A stretch of 64,000 bases of DNA from Staphylococcus canis. GTDB lineage: Bacteria > Bacillota > Bacilli > Staphylococcales > Staphylococcaceae. The translations under genes and the position numbers were made by a program. Under the pieces are notes generated by a model. The model was given only the letters and a program-made list of their open reading frames with translations. It searched no databases and had not been told where the DNA came from. The stretch is taken from NCBI RefSeq assembly GCF_016238445.1, contig NZ_JABANU010000013.1, positions 1 through 64,000 on the forward strand, read 5' to 3'. This document shows, piece by piece, positions 24,129-32,929 of the stretch (positions are counted from its first letter, which is position 1; the number at the start of each line of letters is the position of its first letter).

Positions 24129-24794
24129 ATGAATCAAGAATTGTTAGGTGGCATTTATACTCTTGCTGGTGGTGTTCTTTTGTATTCTATTAAAGAGGTA
24201 GTTAGATTCTTTGTAGATTCTAATCTACAACGTAAACAAATTAATTTAGAGAAGATATACCCAATCTATTTAGAGTGTTTTAAAAAAGCTAAAATGATGA
24301 TAGGAGCGTATATAATTCCAGTAGATCAGAAAGAATTTTTAGACTTTTTTGATGCTGATATATATAAAGAGTTGGATAAGCGAAGCCAAAAAGCATATAG
24401 AGATATTGTTGCTTTTAGGCAAATAATTAATTTGTCTAATAGAGTTAAGGTTATGGAAGATTTTAAGATGGATTTCAGAAATGAATTTAGTATCAATCAA
24501 ATATTCTTTCGTAATTCATTTGTTATTGAAACTATAGATGTAGTGTCAGAATATGAAAAAGACATATCCTATTTAAAAAGTATAATAAATAAAATGGAGG
24601 CTAAAAGAGAATATATTAGTACAGATAGTTTTATAACGCCTGAGTATCAAAGAAAGATAAATGAATATAACTTGTATCTTGATAAATTTGAAGAGGAATT
24701 TAGAAGACATTTTAAAGTCGATAGAATGACCTTAAAAGAAAAAGTAAAAATATGGTTAAGTCGAAAGAACATTAATCGGTTTGATAATAAGTAA
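24129..24794 (+). CDS. Membrane-anchored protein of unknown function between rinB and rinA
   Basis: 221 aa, with one N-terminal membrane helix (GGIYTLAGGVLLYSIKEVV) and a ~190-aa helical cytoplasmic domain rich in charged residues. AGAGGTG lies before ATG 24129. I do not recognise the family. Its size is unusual among the tiny genes around it, which suggests cargo, perhaps exclusion or host interference; that is inference. Confidence 0.65.
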   Translation: MNQELLGGIYTLAGGVLLYSIKEVVRFFVDSNLQRKQINLEKIYPIYLECFKKAKMMIGAYIIPVDQKEFLDFFDADIYKELDKRSQKAYRDIVAFRQIINLSNRVKVMEDFKMDFRNEFSINQIFFRNSFVIETIDVVSEYEKDISYLKSIINKMEAKREYISTDSFITPEYQRKINEYNLYLDKFEEEFRRHFKVDRMTLKEKVKIWLSRKNINRFDNK

Positions 24795-24839
24795 TGTATT
24801 AACGAGAGTTAAAGAATTACTGAAAAAGGAGTGATGCGC

Positions 24840-25049
24840 GTGGTTGATATGGCAGATATTGTGAAAACGTCAAGAATATACAAAGATATGTCACCAGAAG
24901 AAAAACTTAAATATGAAGACGAGTTTGTCAAAAGAATCAAAGAAACGAATCTCAGTGTGCACGATATAGATTTAGAAGAAGAGTTGATAAGTTTCTTCAG
25001 GTTCGTGGTCGATTTAGTTCATTATATGGATAAAAAGGACGAAGAGTGA
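24840..25049 (+). CDS. Small acidic phage protein
   Basis: 69 aa from GTG 24840, with AAAGGAG 8 nt upstream (an upstream GTG/ATG pair lies too close to that site). Acidic and helical (MSPEEKLKYEDEFVKRIKE). Function unknown. Confidence 0.55.
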   Translation: MVDMADIVKTSRIYKDMSPEEKLKYEDEFVKRIKETNLSVHDIDLEEELISFFRFVVDLVHYMDKKDEE

Positions 25050-25119
25050 TGAGTTCAGAAACATTACTTATACCGAGATGATACGAAAATTTAAATCATA
25101 TAAATAATATTTCGTCAAG

Positions 25120-25172
25120 GTGTCACTACTAGGTCACTGTAACAGGTATAATATAAGTAGCGGTGACATCTT
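25120..25172 (+). promoter_or_regulatory. Promoter region with inverted repeat upstream of rinA
   Basis: TATAAT at 25147-25152 lies between TGTCACTACT (25121-25130) and AGTAG...GTGACA (25156-25167), imperfect inverted arms. No good -35 box is visible, which would fit an activator-dependent promoter. AGGTCACTGT at 25131 adds a related half-site. Confidence 0.5.
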
Positions 25173-25191
25173 ACATATGTGGAGGTTCAAG

Positions 25192-25638
25192 ATGAAATTA
25201 GGACGTGCTGACATTCCAAAATTAGAAGAGTACTGGTGTAATTATAATAATGTTAAAGGACAATTAGCATATCGACGCTATGAGTTATTGTATCAACCAC
25301 ATGATGAAAATATAGGTGGTGGTAAATCTAATCTACCTGGTAGGCCTGTAGAGCGCGAAGTGGTTAAGCTACATGAAGATAATAAGTACAGAAACTTATC
25401 GGAAATTGTTAAAGCAATTGAAGATGTGTACAACAAAGCAAGTAAAGAACAAAAGCTCATTGTTAAGTACAGATATTGGGAAGAGGACTTAACGATTTAT
25501 GAATGGCCTGACATCGCTCATCAACTTACTAAATTAAGAGACGATGACAAGATTATTAGTCGTGACGCAGTACTTAGAATGCGTAATCAATTAATGCGTG
25601 AGACCGCTAAACGAATCGGTTGGATTAGCTTTGAGTAA
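25192..25638 (+). CDS. rinA: RinA-family late transcription activator
   Basis: 148 aa from ATG 25192 (GGAGG upstream). It has the conserved IGGGKSNLPGRPVEREVVKL segment and a sigma-like C-terminal helical region (LTIYEWPDIAHQL ... SRDAVLRMRNQLMRETAKRIGW). RinA/ArpU proteins activate the terminase-led late operon, which starts about 1 kb downstream. Confidence 0.82.
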   Translation: MKLGRADIPKLEEYWCNYNNVKGQLAYRRYELLYQPHDENIGGGKSNLPGRPVEREVVKLHEDNKYRNLSEIVKAIEDVYNKASKEQKLIVKYRYWEEDLTIYEWPDIAHQLTKLRDDDKIISRDAVLRMRNQLMRETAKRIGWISFE

Positions 25639-25753
25639 GCGCACTTCTAACATACTGTAAGTGCGGCCTAAAAAAATTTATTATGGTACTATAAAAGATT
25701 GTATCTGATGTGTGTATTCGACACATACTATATTCTACTTACTATATTCTACG

Positions 25754-25782
25754 AGGCGATGTTCTACCCCAACATCGCCTTT
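25754..25782 (+). terminator. Terminator after rinA
   Basis: AGGCGATGTT pairs perfectly with AACATCGCCT across a 7-nt loop, followed by TTT. Confidence 0.7.
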
Positions 25783-25869
25783 GTATATGCTTATATGAGT
25801 TACATACACACGTATATGTAATTGATATGAGTGTATACTCAAATACAATATCTAAAAAAAAATCACTTA

Positions 25870-25902
25870 AAGGCATTGTGTATATTGCACAGTGTCTTTT
25901 TT
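25870..25902 (+). terminator. Second terminator before hicA
   Basis: GGCATTGTG (25872-25880) pairs with CACAGTGTC (25888-25896, G-T pairs allowed), then six T. Confidence 0.7.
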
Positions 25903-25917
25903 GTTATAAAATACTTC

Positions 25918-25937
25918 ACATATGTTATTATATATGT
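25918..25937. promoter_or_regulatory. Candidate hicAB operator
   Basis: ACATAT (25918-25923) and ATATGT (25932-25937) form an inverted repeat just before the hicA ribosome site, with a TATTAT -10-like box between them. HicB C-terminal domains repress their operon at such sites. Confidence 0.5.
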
Positions 25938-25952
25938 AGGAGGTAAATCAAG

Positions 25953-26138
25953 ATGAGCTCATCAAAAGAAGTTATTAAAAAGATTGAGCAAGATGGATGG
26001 TATTTAGTAAGAGTGGTTGGTAGTCACCATCACTTCAAACATCCTAATCGTAAAGGTAAAGTCACTATTCCGCATCCGAAGAAAGATTTACCGCGCGGAA
26101 CAGAGCGCTCAATCTTAAAGCAAGCAGGACTATTATAG
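25953..26138 (+). CDS. hicA: HicA-type mRNA interferase toxin
   Basis: 61 aa, dsRBD-like fold. The start KEVIKKIEQDGWYLVRVVGS and the catalytic-His motif GSHHHFKHP are typical, followed by VTIPHPKKDLPRGTERSILKQAG. HicA cleaves mRNA until bound by HicB. Own promoter and terminators set it apart from phage operons. Confidence 0.93.
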   Translation: MSSSKEVIKKIEQDGWYLVRVVGSHHHFKHPNRKGKVTIPHPKKDLPRGTERSILKQAGLL

Positions 26139-26172
26139 TCCTCTTGCATCTTCTTGATATGGAGGGATTAAT

Positions 26173-26568
26173 GTGAAGTATCATTTTTATGCAGTATTGC
26201 AACAAGAAGGTAATAGTTACAATGTTTACTTTCCTGATTTGCCTGGTGCAATAACTTTTGGCGAGGATATCGAGGACGCCGTATTTATGGCACAAGATGC
26301 TTTAGAAGGTCATTTGTTAGTTATGGAAGATGACCATGATGATATACCTGAACCATCTGAATATAAGGAACTTATTAATGGCTTAGATGATAATGAACAG
26401 TTACAGTTAGTCACTGTAGACACTAAACTTGTTAGAATAAAAGAAGAGAATAAGACAGTGAATAAGATGGTTACATTGCCTCACTATATGGTTGTACTAG
26501 GTAAAGAGAAAGGTATTAACTTTAGTCAAACGTTACAAAGAGCATTGAAAGAAGAATTAAATATATAA
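26173..26568 (+). CDS. hicB: HicB-type antitoxin
   Basis: 131 aa from GTG with GGAGG upstream. The N-terminal domain (FYAVLQQEGNSYNVYFPDLPG ... AFM-type helix AQDALEGHL) has the partial RNase H-like fold that masks HicA. The C-terminus (HYMVVLGKEKGINFSQTLQRALKEEL) is a ribbon-helix-helix-like DNA-binding part. It lies 34 nt after hicA and is followed by its own terminator. Confidence 0.92.
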   Translation: MKYHFYAVLQQEGNSYNVYFPDLPGAITFGEDIEDAVFMAQDALEGHLLVMEDDHDDIPEPSEYKELINGLDDNEQLQLVTVDTKLVRIKEENKTVNKMVTLPHYMVVLGKEKGINFSQTLQRALKEELNI

Positions 26569-26572
26569 GTTA

Positions 26573-26600
26573 AAGACATCACATTACGTGGTGTCTTTTT
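26573..26600 (+). terminator. hicAB terminator
   Basis: AAGACATCAC pairs with GTGGTGTCTT, followed by a T run. Confidence 0.8.
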
Positions 26601-26623
26601 ATTATTTTATGTGAGGTTTAGCG

Positions 26624-27352
26624 ATGGATATAATAATCGTGTATGGTCCACCAGCAAGTGGTAAGACTACATATGTTAAACAACATATAACTGATGGTGA
26701 TATGGTCTATGATTATGACGCTATATCACAAGCAATAACGTTTAGTAGTTATCAACAATACGTGGCACAAGCTCATGATACTTGTTTGCTTGTACGTAAT
26801 ATGATGTTAGATTATGCGCAACATATCGATAATGGCAAGCTGTATATTATTACTACTTATTTGTCAAAGAAGATAACTGATAGAATACCTAACTATCACA
26901 CAGTTAGAATGGACACAGATATAGACACGTGCATTGAACGTGTGAACAGTAGCGATAGACCCGACAAAGATAAAGTGAAGCAAGTGATAAGAGAATGGTT
27001 CAATAACGGTCAAAGCAAACCAGCTAGTGACCGTAAAGTAGATAAAGAAACAATGAGGTTCTATAAGTCAAAAGAGTGGCGCAAGGTGCGTGAGCAAGTA
27101 CTGATTAGAGATAACTATGAATGTCAAGAGTGTAAGAAACAAGGAATTGTTAAAACGATTGATCCAACGAAACATAAATCACTAGATGTTGACCATATTA
27201 AAGAATTGGATAGTTATCCTGAACTCGCATTAGACATGGACAACTTAATTACATTATGCATTAGTTGTCACAATCGAAAACACAATCGATACCAATCAAA
27301 TCAAATTAAATCAGAAAAGAAAAAGAAATGGATTGGAGATGAATGGTGGTAA
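26624..27352 (+). CDS. P-loop NTPase/kinase-like domain fused to HNH endonuclease
   Basis: 242 aa. Residues 1-125 form a small kinase-like P-loop domain (VYGPPASGKTTYV at 5-17, VYDYDAIS, and the RMDTDIDTCIERV segment). Residues ~140-230 form an HNH domain: FYKSKEWRKVREQVLIRDNY, CQECKKQG, LDVDHIKEL and CISCHNRKHNR. HNH proteins next to terS assist terminase at cos in HK97-like phages, so the HNH half fits cos cleavage. The kinase-like half is an extra whose role is unclear. Confidence 0.82.
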   Translation: MDIIIVYGPPASGKTTYVKQHITDGDMVYDYDAISQAITFSSYQQYVAQAHDTCLLVRNMMLDYAQHIDNGKLYIITTYLSKKITDRIPNYHTVRMDTDIDTCIERVNSSDRPDKDKVKQVIREWFNNGQSKPASDRKVDKETMRFYKSKEWRKVREQVLIRDNYECQECKKQGIVKTIDPTKHKSLDVDHIKELDSYPELALDMDNLITLCISCHNRKHNRYQSNQIKSEKKKKWIGDEWW

Positions 27353-27354
27353 AC

Positions 27355-27483
27355 ATAAATCCCCCCCTACCTAAAAAATCGCGTCAAATCAAGCTCGGGG
27401 AAACGGGGCAGGGGGTCTTTTCTCCACATTTGTCACTGTTTTGTCACGCATAACCCTAGACACAATCAGAAAGGAGTATAAAC
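27355..27483 (+). other. Candidate cos region and late promoter region
   Basis: A GC-rich island (CCCCCCCTACC, then GGGGAAACGGGGCAGGGGG) stands out in AT-rich DNA between the HNH gene and terS. TTTGTCAC occurs at 27428-27435 and again at about 27439-27446, direct repeats that could bind TerS or RinA. The place matches cos of related phages. The cut site cannot be fixed by eye. Confidence 0.55.
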
Positions 27484-27864
27484 ATGAGAGATAGTAACGC
27501 AATTAAAGAACATGAAGAGCGTGTGAATCAAGAAAAAGAACGTTTAAATAAAATATTTAAAGAAATACCTGATGATAAAAAGAAGGCTACTCAAGGCCTC
27601 ATAATTCAAGCGGCACGCATGCGCGTCTTGTTAGACGACGCTTGGATTGATATTCAAAAGAATGGCGATTATGAGCTGTTTACGCAATCTGAGAACACAC
27701 CTGCGTATGAACGTGAGCGTCCAATTGCAAAGTTGTATAACTCACGTGACGCGTCGTATCAGAAGATTATTCAACAGTTAATCAAATTATTGCCTGATGA
27801 AGTCGTCGAAGAAAAGAAAGCAGACAATACGCTTAAGGGATTACTGAACAATGAAAATAAATAA
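27484..27864 (+). CDS. terS: Terminase small subunit, P27 family
   Basis: 126 aa, mostly helical: RVNQEKERLNKIFKEIPDDKK, QAARMRVLLDDAWIDIQKNG and YNSRDASYQKIIQQLIKLLP are P27-family features. It recognises cos DNA and feeds it to the large subunit. It overlaps terL by 14 nt. Confidence 0.88.
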   Translation: MRDSNAIKEHEERVNQEKERLNKIFKEIPDDKKKATQGLIIQAARMRVLLDDAWIDIQKNGDYELFTQSENTPAYERERPIAKLYNSRDASYQKIIQQLIKLLPDEVVEEKKADNTLKGLLNNENK

Positions 27865-29518
27865 GCATGTGCAATGGTATATCGACAAATATAAGCATGG
27901 CGAAATCATATTGAATAAAGAACGTCGATTACTGATTGAACATTTAGAGCTTAATATATTACATCGTGACGACTTGTATTTCGACCACGATCAAATCGAA
28001 ATGTGTATTAAATTCATTGAAGCGTTGTACTTTAAATTGCAACCTTTTCAAAAGTTCTTGATCGCATTCATCTTTTTATTCGATGAAGATGATGAACTGT
28101 ACTTTGAACAATTCTTTTGGCTTGTTGCACGTGGTGCAGGTAAAAACGGACTTATTAGTGGACTATCGAATTACTTCATTAGTGAATTGCATGGTATTGA
28201 CAATTACGATGGTACAGTAGTGGCGAATACTGAAAAGCAAGCAAAAACATCATTTGAAGAAATGCACCGCGCAATCATACGCAATAAATTATATGACGGT
28301 GCAGTGAATGATGAGGAAGGTGCAGGTATATTTGAGCTCACGAAACTTAGAATTACATCTACTAAAACATTTAGTAAATTTGAGTATGCGACTAGTAATG
28401 CAGGTTCTAAAGACGGTGGTCGCGAAGGTTTCATAATATACGATGAGATTCACAGATATGAAAATAATGACATAGTAGACGTATTCTCGAGTGGACTTGG
28501 TAAAGTAAAGCACCCTCGAGAATTTTTTATAGGTACAGACGGATTCGTTCGTGAGGGATTTTTAGACAAGATGAAAGAGCGTTCTATGGAAATATTAGAA
28601 GGACGGGCTAATGATGACAGATTGTTTCCGTTTATATGCCGACTTGATAATAAAGACGAAAAAGATAATCCTGACATGTGGTCCAAAGCAAATCCAATGT
28701 TCGAAGAGCCTATGAGTGATTATGGACGACGATTATTCAGAAAAGTGTTAAATCAATACAACGACCTGAAGCATAATCCAAGCGGATACGAAAACTTCAT
28801 GACTAAACGTATGAATCTACCTGAAGAAGATTCAAATAAAATTGTTGCTTCACGTGATGATGTGTTAGCGACTAGTCGTGATATCCCACCACTTAAAAAT
28901 AAAACAGCAATTGGTGGTGTAGACTATGCAAGTATTAAGGACTTTGCAGCTGTTGGATTACTGTTTAAAAATGGCGATGATGTTGTGTGGGTATCACATT
29001 CGTTCGCACGCAAAGAATACTTAGACCAAGCTAAATTAAAACCTCCAATTAAGGAATGGGAGCGACAAGGTCACTTAACAATTGTTGATGAACCTTCAAT
29101 TAATCCTGTTCACATTATCAATTGGTTCGTTAATATGCGTGAGAAGTATGCAATACAAAAGATTGTAGCGGATAACTTCCGCATGGATTTACTTAGACCA
29201 TTATTTGAAGAAGCGGGATTTGATATTGAGGTTATTCGTAATCCGCGTGGTGTACACAGTAAGCTAGCACCACGAATAGAAACGTTATTCGCGAACCACA
29301 GAATTATCTTTGGAGATAATCCTTTAATGCGATGGTACACAAATAACGTTGCGGTACAAGTTAAAAAAGACGGTAATAAAGAGTTTATCAAGAAGGACGA
29401 ACATCGTCGTAAAACAGATGGATTTCACGCATTTTTGCATGCTTTATATAGTGTAGATGAAATACAAGAAGTCGACCTTAACAAAGCGTTCGACTTACTA
29501 GATCAACTTAACTTCTAG
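27851..29518 (+). CDS. terL: Terminase large subunit
   Basis: 555 aa. The ATPase half has the atypical Walker A WLVARGAGKNGLISGL (~95) and Walker B FIIYDEIH (~197). The RNase H-like nuclease half starts at GGVDYASIKDFAAVGLL (~355), with metal-binding Asp residues and a final DGFHAFLHALY segment. It cuts and packages phage DNA. Length is normal for the phi-SLT/HK97-type family. Confidence 0.95.
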   Translation: MKINKHVQWYIDKYKHGEIILNKERRLLIEHLELNILHRDDLYFDHDQIEMCIKFIEALYFKLQPFQKFLIAFIFLFDEDDELYFEQFFWLVARGAGKNGLISGLSNYFISELHGIDNYDGTVVANTEKQAKTSFEEMHRAIIRNKLYDGAVNDEEGAGIFELTKLRITSTKTFSKFEYATSNAGSKDGGREGFIIYDEIHRYENNDIVDVFSSGLGKVKHPREFFIGTDGFVREGFLDKMKERSMEILEGRANDDRLFPFICRLDNKDEKDNPDMWSKANPMFEEPMSDYGRRLFRKVLNQYNDLKHNPSGYENFMTKRMNLPEEDSNKIVASRDDVLATSRDIPPLKNKTAIGGVDYASIKDFAAVGLLFKNGDDVVWVSHSFARKEYLDQAKLKPPIKEWERQGHLTIVDEPSINPVHIINWFVNMREKYAIQKIVADNFRMDLLRPLFEEAGFDIEVIRNPRGVHSKLAPRIETLFANHRIIFGDNPLMRWYTNNVAVQVKKDGNKEFIKKDEHRRKTDGFHAFLHALYSVDEIQEVDLNKAFDLLDQLNF

Positions 29519-29537
29519 TTAGAAAGGAGGTGATTCA

Positions 29538-30716
29538 TTGGGATTCTTTAGTTCAGTATTTAAGCGTAATTTAGAGATTCGCGACATGTTAGAACTTGAT
29601 TTAGCGATTGATCCGGCAGAACGTTCATATTTGAAACGCATGGCACTAGAGTCTGTAATTAACTTCATCTCACGTACATTCAGTCAATCTGAGTTTTGGG
29701 TAAAAGACGGACAAGAATTAAAAGAAGACACACTGTACTACAAATTAAATGTTAGACCAAATAGCGATTCAAGTGCGTCTGATTTTTGGCATAAAGTCAT
29801 ATACAAGCTCATTTATGATAATGAGGTATTAATCATCAAAAGTGATAGTGATGAGCTATTAATAGCGGATGACTTTTATCGTGAAGAATATGCAGTGTAT
29901 GAAGATATTTTCAAAGACGTTGTAGTAAAAGACTATAAATTTGGTCGCACATTTAAGATGAGTGAAGTCATTTATTTTAATTACAATAACGATAAGTTAC
30001 AACGCTTTGTTGAGTCACTTTTTGCGGATTATGGCGAACTTTTTGGACGTATGATGGATACACAACTTCGTAAAAATCAAATTCGTGGTGTTGTTAGTGT
30101 CAATTCTGGAGCAGGTAATATTGATAATACTCAAATGACGCGACTACAAAAGTATATTGATAAGATTTACAACCAATTTAAAAACAATGGCGTCGCGATT
30201 GTCCCTGAAATTTCAGGGTTTGAGTATAAAGAATTGTCGAAAGACAGTGTTAATGGTACTGATAATGGTGCGGAGAACTTACAGAAACTTAAACGTATGA
30301 TTATTGATGACGTTGCTAAAATCGTAGGTATCCCATCGAATTTGATTCATGGTGACGTTGCGGATTTAAGCAATGCAATGGACGCTTACATTGATTTTTG
30401 TATTAATCCTTTGATTTCGAAAATAGAAGATGAGCTTAACAGTAAATTCTTTACTGAAGCGGAATACTTGAAAGGTAAGCGTGTAAAAGTTGTTGGTATT
30501 AATGCGGTTGATCCAATTAAAAATGCGGAAAAAGTCGATAAATTAATTTCGTCAAGTGCCGCAAAGCAAAACGAAGTGCGTGAACTTCTAGGACTTGCAC
30601 CTGTTGAAGATGGAGACCGATTCATACTGACTAAAAACTATCAAACAGAAGAAGTTTTGAAAGGAGGTGCTAACGAGAATGACGACGAAACAAGAACTGA
30701 TGAAAATAGCGTCTAA
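29538..30716 (+). CDS. Portal protein, HK97 family
   Basis: 392 aa from TTG, with AAAGGAGGTG upstream. The family segments SFWHKVIYKLIYDNEVLII, IYFNYNNDKLQ and IPSNLIHGDVADLSNAMDAYIDFCINPL are clear. It forms the dodecameric DNA channel at the head vertex. It overlaps the protease gene by 38 nt. Confidence 0.93.
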   Translation: MGFFSSVFKRNLEIRDMLELDLAIDPAERSYLKRMALESVINFISRTFSQSEFWVKDGQELKEDTLYYKLNVRPNSDSSASDFWHKVIYKLIYDNEVLIIKSDSDELLIADDFYREEYAVYEDIFKDVVVKDYKFGRTFKMSEVIYFNYNNDKLQRFVESLFADYGELFGRMMDTQLRKNQIRGVVSVNSGAGNIDNTQMTRLQKYIDKIYNQFKNNGVAIVPEISGFEYKELSKDSVNGTDNGAENLQKLKRMIIDDVAKIVGIPSNLIHGDVADLSNAMDAYIDFCINPLISKIEDELNSKFFTEAEYLKGKRVKVVGINAVDPIKNAEKVDKLISSSAAKQNEVRELLGLAPVEDGDRFILTKNYQTEEVLKGGANENDDETRTDENSV

Positions 30717-31386
30717 ATACAGTTTTAAAAATGAAGTGACAGACGATAAAGTGATTCTTACTTTAAGTGGGCCAGTTGCACAAGAGTCTTTTTTTACAGA
30801 TAAAACAATTAACGCTCAAGACATTGCAGAAACACTAGATGATGTAGATAAAGATATCGTAATCAGACTTAATAGTCCTGGTGGCGACGCGTTTCAAGGT
30901 ATTGAGATTTACAATTACCTTAAAAATCACAAGTCACACATTACTGTAGAAGTCACTGCACTAGCAGCGAGTGCCGCTTCAATCATCGCAATGGCCGCAG
31001 ACGAATTAGTAATGTGTAAAGGTTCATCACTAATGATTCATGAAGCGTCAACAATTGCAATTGGTAATAAATCAGAGGTTAAAAAGGTCATCAACGCACT
31101 TGAAACAGTAGACGCTTCTATCGTTGAAGTGTATAAAGACAAAACTGGTTTAGACACTGATGAAATTGAACAACTCATGAGTGATGAAACTTGGTTCACT
31201 GCACAACAAGCAGTTGATAAAGGATTCGCGGACAAACTAGACACGGTTGAAACACCTAAAGAAACTGAAAGCACTGAAGAAAAAGATGAACATATTGCCG
31301 CAATGATGAATGAAGTTGAAAATTTAAAATCAGAATTGGCAATGTTCAAAAACAATCATAAACCTAAAAAGAAACGTTATTTATAG
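30679..31386 (+). CDS. ClpP-like prohead protease
   Basis: 235 aa from ATG 30679 (AGGAGGTG upstream). A Clp-type serine protease with the oxyanion motif RLNSPGGDAFQG, the Ser helix LAASAASIIAMA and the His motif SLMIHEAS. The acidic, helical C-terminal part (~185-235) may act as a scaffold-like tail. It processes capsid subunits during head assembly. The capsid protein has no separate scaffold upstream. Confidence 0.92.
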   Translation: MTTKQELMKIASKYSFKNEVTDDKVILTLSGPVAQESFFTDKTINAQDIAETLDDVDKDIVIRLNSPGGDAFQGIEIYNYLKNHKSHITVEVTALAASAASIIAMAADELVMCKGSSLMIHEASTIAIGNKSEVKKVINALETVDASIVEVYKDKTGLDTDEIEQLMSDETWFTAQQAVDKGFADKLDTVETPKETESTEEKDEHIAAMMNEVENLKSELAMFKNNHKPKKKRYL

Positions 31387-31397
31387 GAGGTCATTAA

Positions 31398-32624
31398 ATG
31401 GTAGTTAAATTCAAAAATGACATTGAAAACAATGTTAATCAACTTAAGCAAGAATATTTTGAAGCGGTACGCAATGACGCGGACGCCGAAACAATCGAAA
31501 ACAAATACGGCGAGTATATGGCGGCATTTTCTGCTAACTTACACGACAATGTGTTAAAACAAGCGCGTGAAGAAGTGTATAATACATCAACTGACAAACA
31601 AGTGAGAATGAATCGTGGCGAAAACATTCTAACTTCAGAAGAATCACGTTTCTTCACAAATTTAGTTGCAGATGACGCAGACTTAGACACGTATAAAGAA
31701 GAGGTAATTTTACCTGAATCAACAGTATTACGTGTGTTTGAAGATATGCAAAAGCAACGTCCACTATTATCTAAAATTAATTTTCAAATTGCAGGAATTA
31801 AGACACGTCTTATTGTAGGAGACCCGAAAGGAGCAGCGGTTTGGGGAGAAGTTTTCGGTAAAATTCAAGGACAAATTGAAGCAAACTTTAAAGAATTAAA
31901 CTTCTCACAAAACAAATTAACGGCATTCGCAATTGTACCTAAAGACATGTTAGAGTTTGGTCCTGAATGGATTGAACGTTACGTACGCTTACAATTAGCA
32001 GAAGCGATGGCGTTAAAACTAGAAGAAGGTGTGGTTAAAGGTAAAGGTGCCGCTTCAAATCAACCGTATGGATTAACGAAAGAATTAGAATATGATGAAG
32101 ATGGCAAAACAGTAACTGGCGCAACTGACAAACAGTCATCTGGTACATTAACATTTGCTAATGCGCGTAAAACAGCAACTGAATTAGCAGGTGCGTTAAC
32201 TCAATTATCAACTAAAGAAAATGGTTCACCTGTTGATGTTTCAGCTGGCGTAACTTTACTTGTTAATCCACAAGACCAATTCTATGTGAAAGCACAAAAT
32301 ACTATGCAAACTGTGAACGGCGCATGGGTAACGTCATTACCTTTCAACGTTGACGTTGTTGCGTCTGAATTCGTTGAACCTAAAAAAGCAATTTTCTTTG
32401 TGGGTAGTCGCTACTATGCAGTTCAAACTGGTGCAGTATCAATTAAGTCATATGATCAAACATTAGCATTAGAAGACGCAGACGTATTCATTGCTAAACA
32501 ATTTGCGCATGGCATGCCTGACGATAACAAAACTGCACTTGTGTATGATTTAGACTTAAACCCTAAAGCACCTGAAGAAGAATCTACTGGTGGATTAGGC
32601 GGTTCAAGTGACTTAAGCGTTTAA
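31398..32624 (+). CDS. Major capsid protein, HK97 fold
   Basis: 408 aa. The N-terminal helical delta-like region (~1-100) is probably removed by the protease. The HK97 core follows (TVLRVFEDMQKQRPLLSKI ... LAEAMALKLEEGVVKGKG ... YAVQTGAVSIKSYDQ). The C-terminus EEESTGGLGGSSDLSV carries a peptide that is also at the end of the tail tube protein at 34082. Confidence 0.93.
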   Translation: MVVKFKNDIENNVNQLKQEYFEAVRNDADAETIENKYGEYMAAFSANLHDNVLKQAREEVYNTSTDKQVRMNRGENILTSEESRFFTNLVADDADLDTYKEEVILPESTVLRVFEDMQKQRPLLSKINFQIAGIKTRLIVGDPKGAAVWGEVFGKIQGQIEANFKELNFSQNKLTAFAIVPKDMLEFGPEWIERYVRLQLAEAMALKLEEGVVKGKGAASNQPYGLTKELEYDEDGKTVTGATDKQSSGTLTFANARKTATELAGALTQLSTKENGSPVDVSAGVTLLVNPQDQFYVKAQNTMQTVNGAWVTSLPFNVDVVASEFVEPKKAIFFVGSRYYAVQTGAVSIKSYDQTLALEDADVFIAKQFAHGMPDDNKTALVYDLDLNPKAPEEESTGGLGGSSDLSV

Positions 32625-32641
32625 TTAAGTGAGGTGGTTGC

Positions 32642-32929
32642 ATGATTACACAAAACCACGTTAATGAAATGAAACGTCGTTTAAAGATATTTCACACGTT
32701 CGAAGACGAGCACATTAAAGATTTAATTAAACAATCGTACGCAGACATTGAAAGACGTTGTCAATCATTCGATATTGACAATAATGAAGTCGGTAAAGAA
32801 CTTGTATATGAACGTGTGAGATACGCGTATAACGACAGTTTAGAATACTTTAATGAAAACTTTTTATCACAAATAACTTCATTTGCATTAAGCAATATGA
32901 AGGAGGTTGATTATGAACAAGAATTATAG
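32642..32929 (+). CDS. Head-tail connector (gp6-like)
   Basis: 95 aa, all-helical adaptor (MKRRLKIFHTFEDEHIKDLIKQSYADI ... YERVRYAYNDS), the phage gp6/QLRG type that docks on the portal. It overlaps the next gene by 17 nt. Confidence 0.82.
   Translation: MITQNHVNEMKRRLKIFHTFEDEHIKDLIKQSYADIERRCQSFDIDNNEVGKELVYERVRYAYNDSLEYFNENFLSQITSFALSNMKEVDYEQEL

Larger units (their letters stand above)
25639..25952. other. Gene-free stretch with three hairpins
   Basis: No convincing gene. It contains an inverted repeat CGCACTT/AAGTGCG (25640-25665), the hairpin at 25754-25782, and the terminator at 25870-25902, then the hicAB control region. It isolates hicAB from rinA transcription. Confidence 0.6.

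Noticed and set aside
25710-25946. Open frame in the gap before hicA
   Set aside because: It runs through two terminators, has no ribosome site and is low in complexity, so it is taken as chance.
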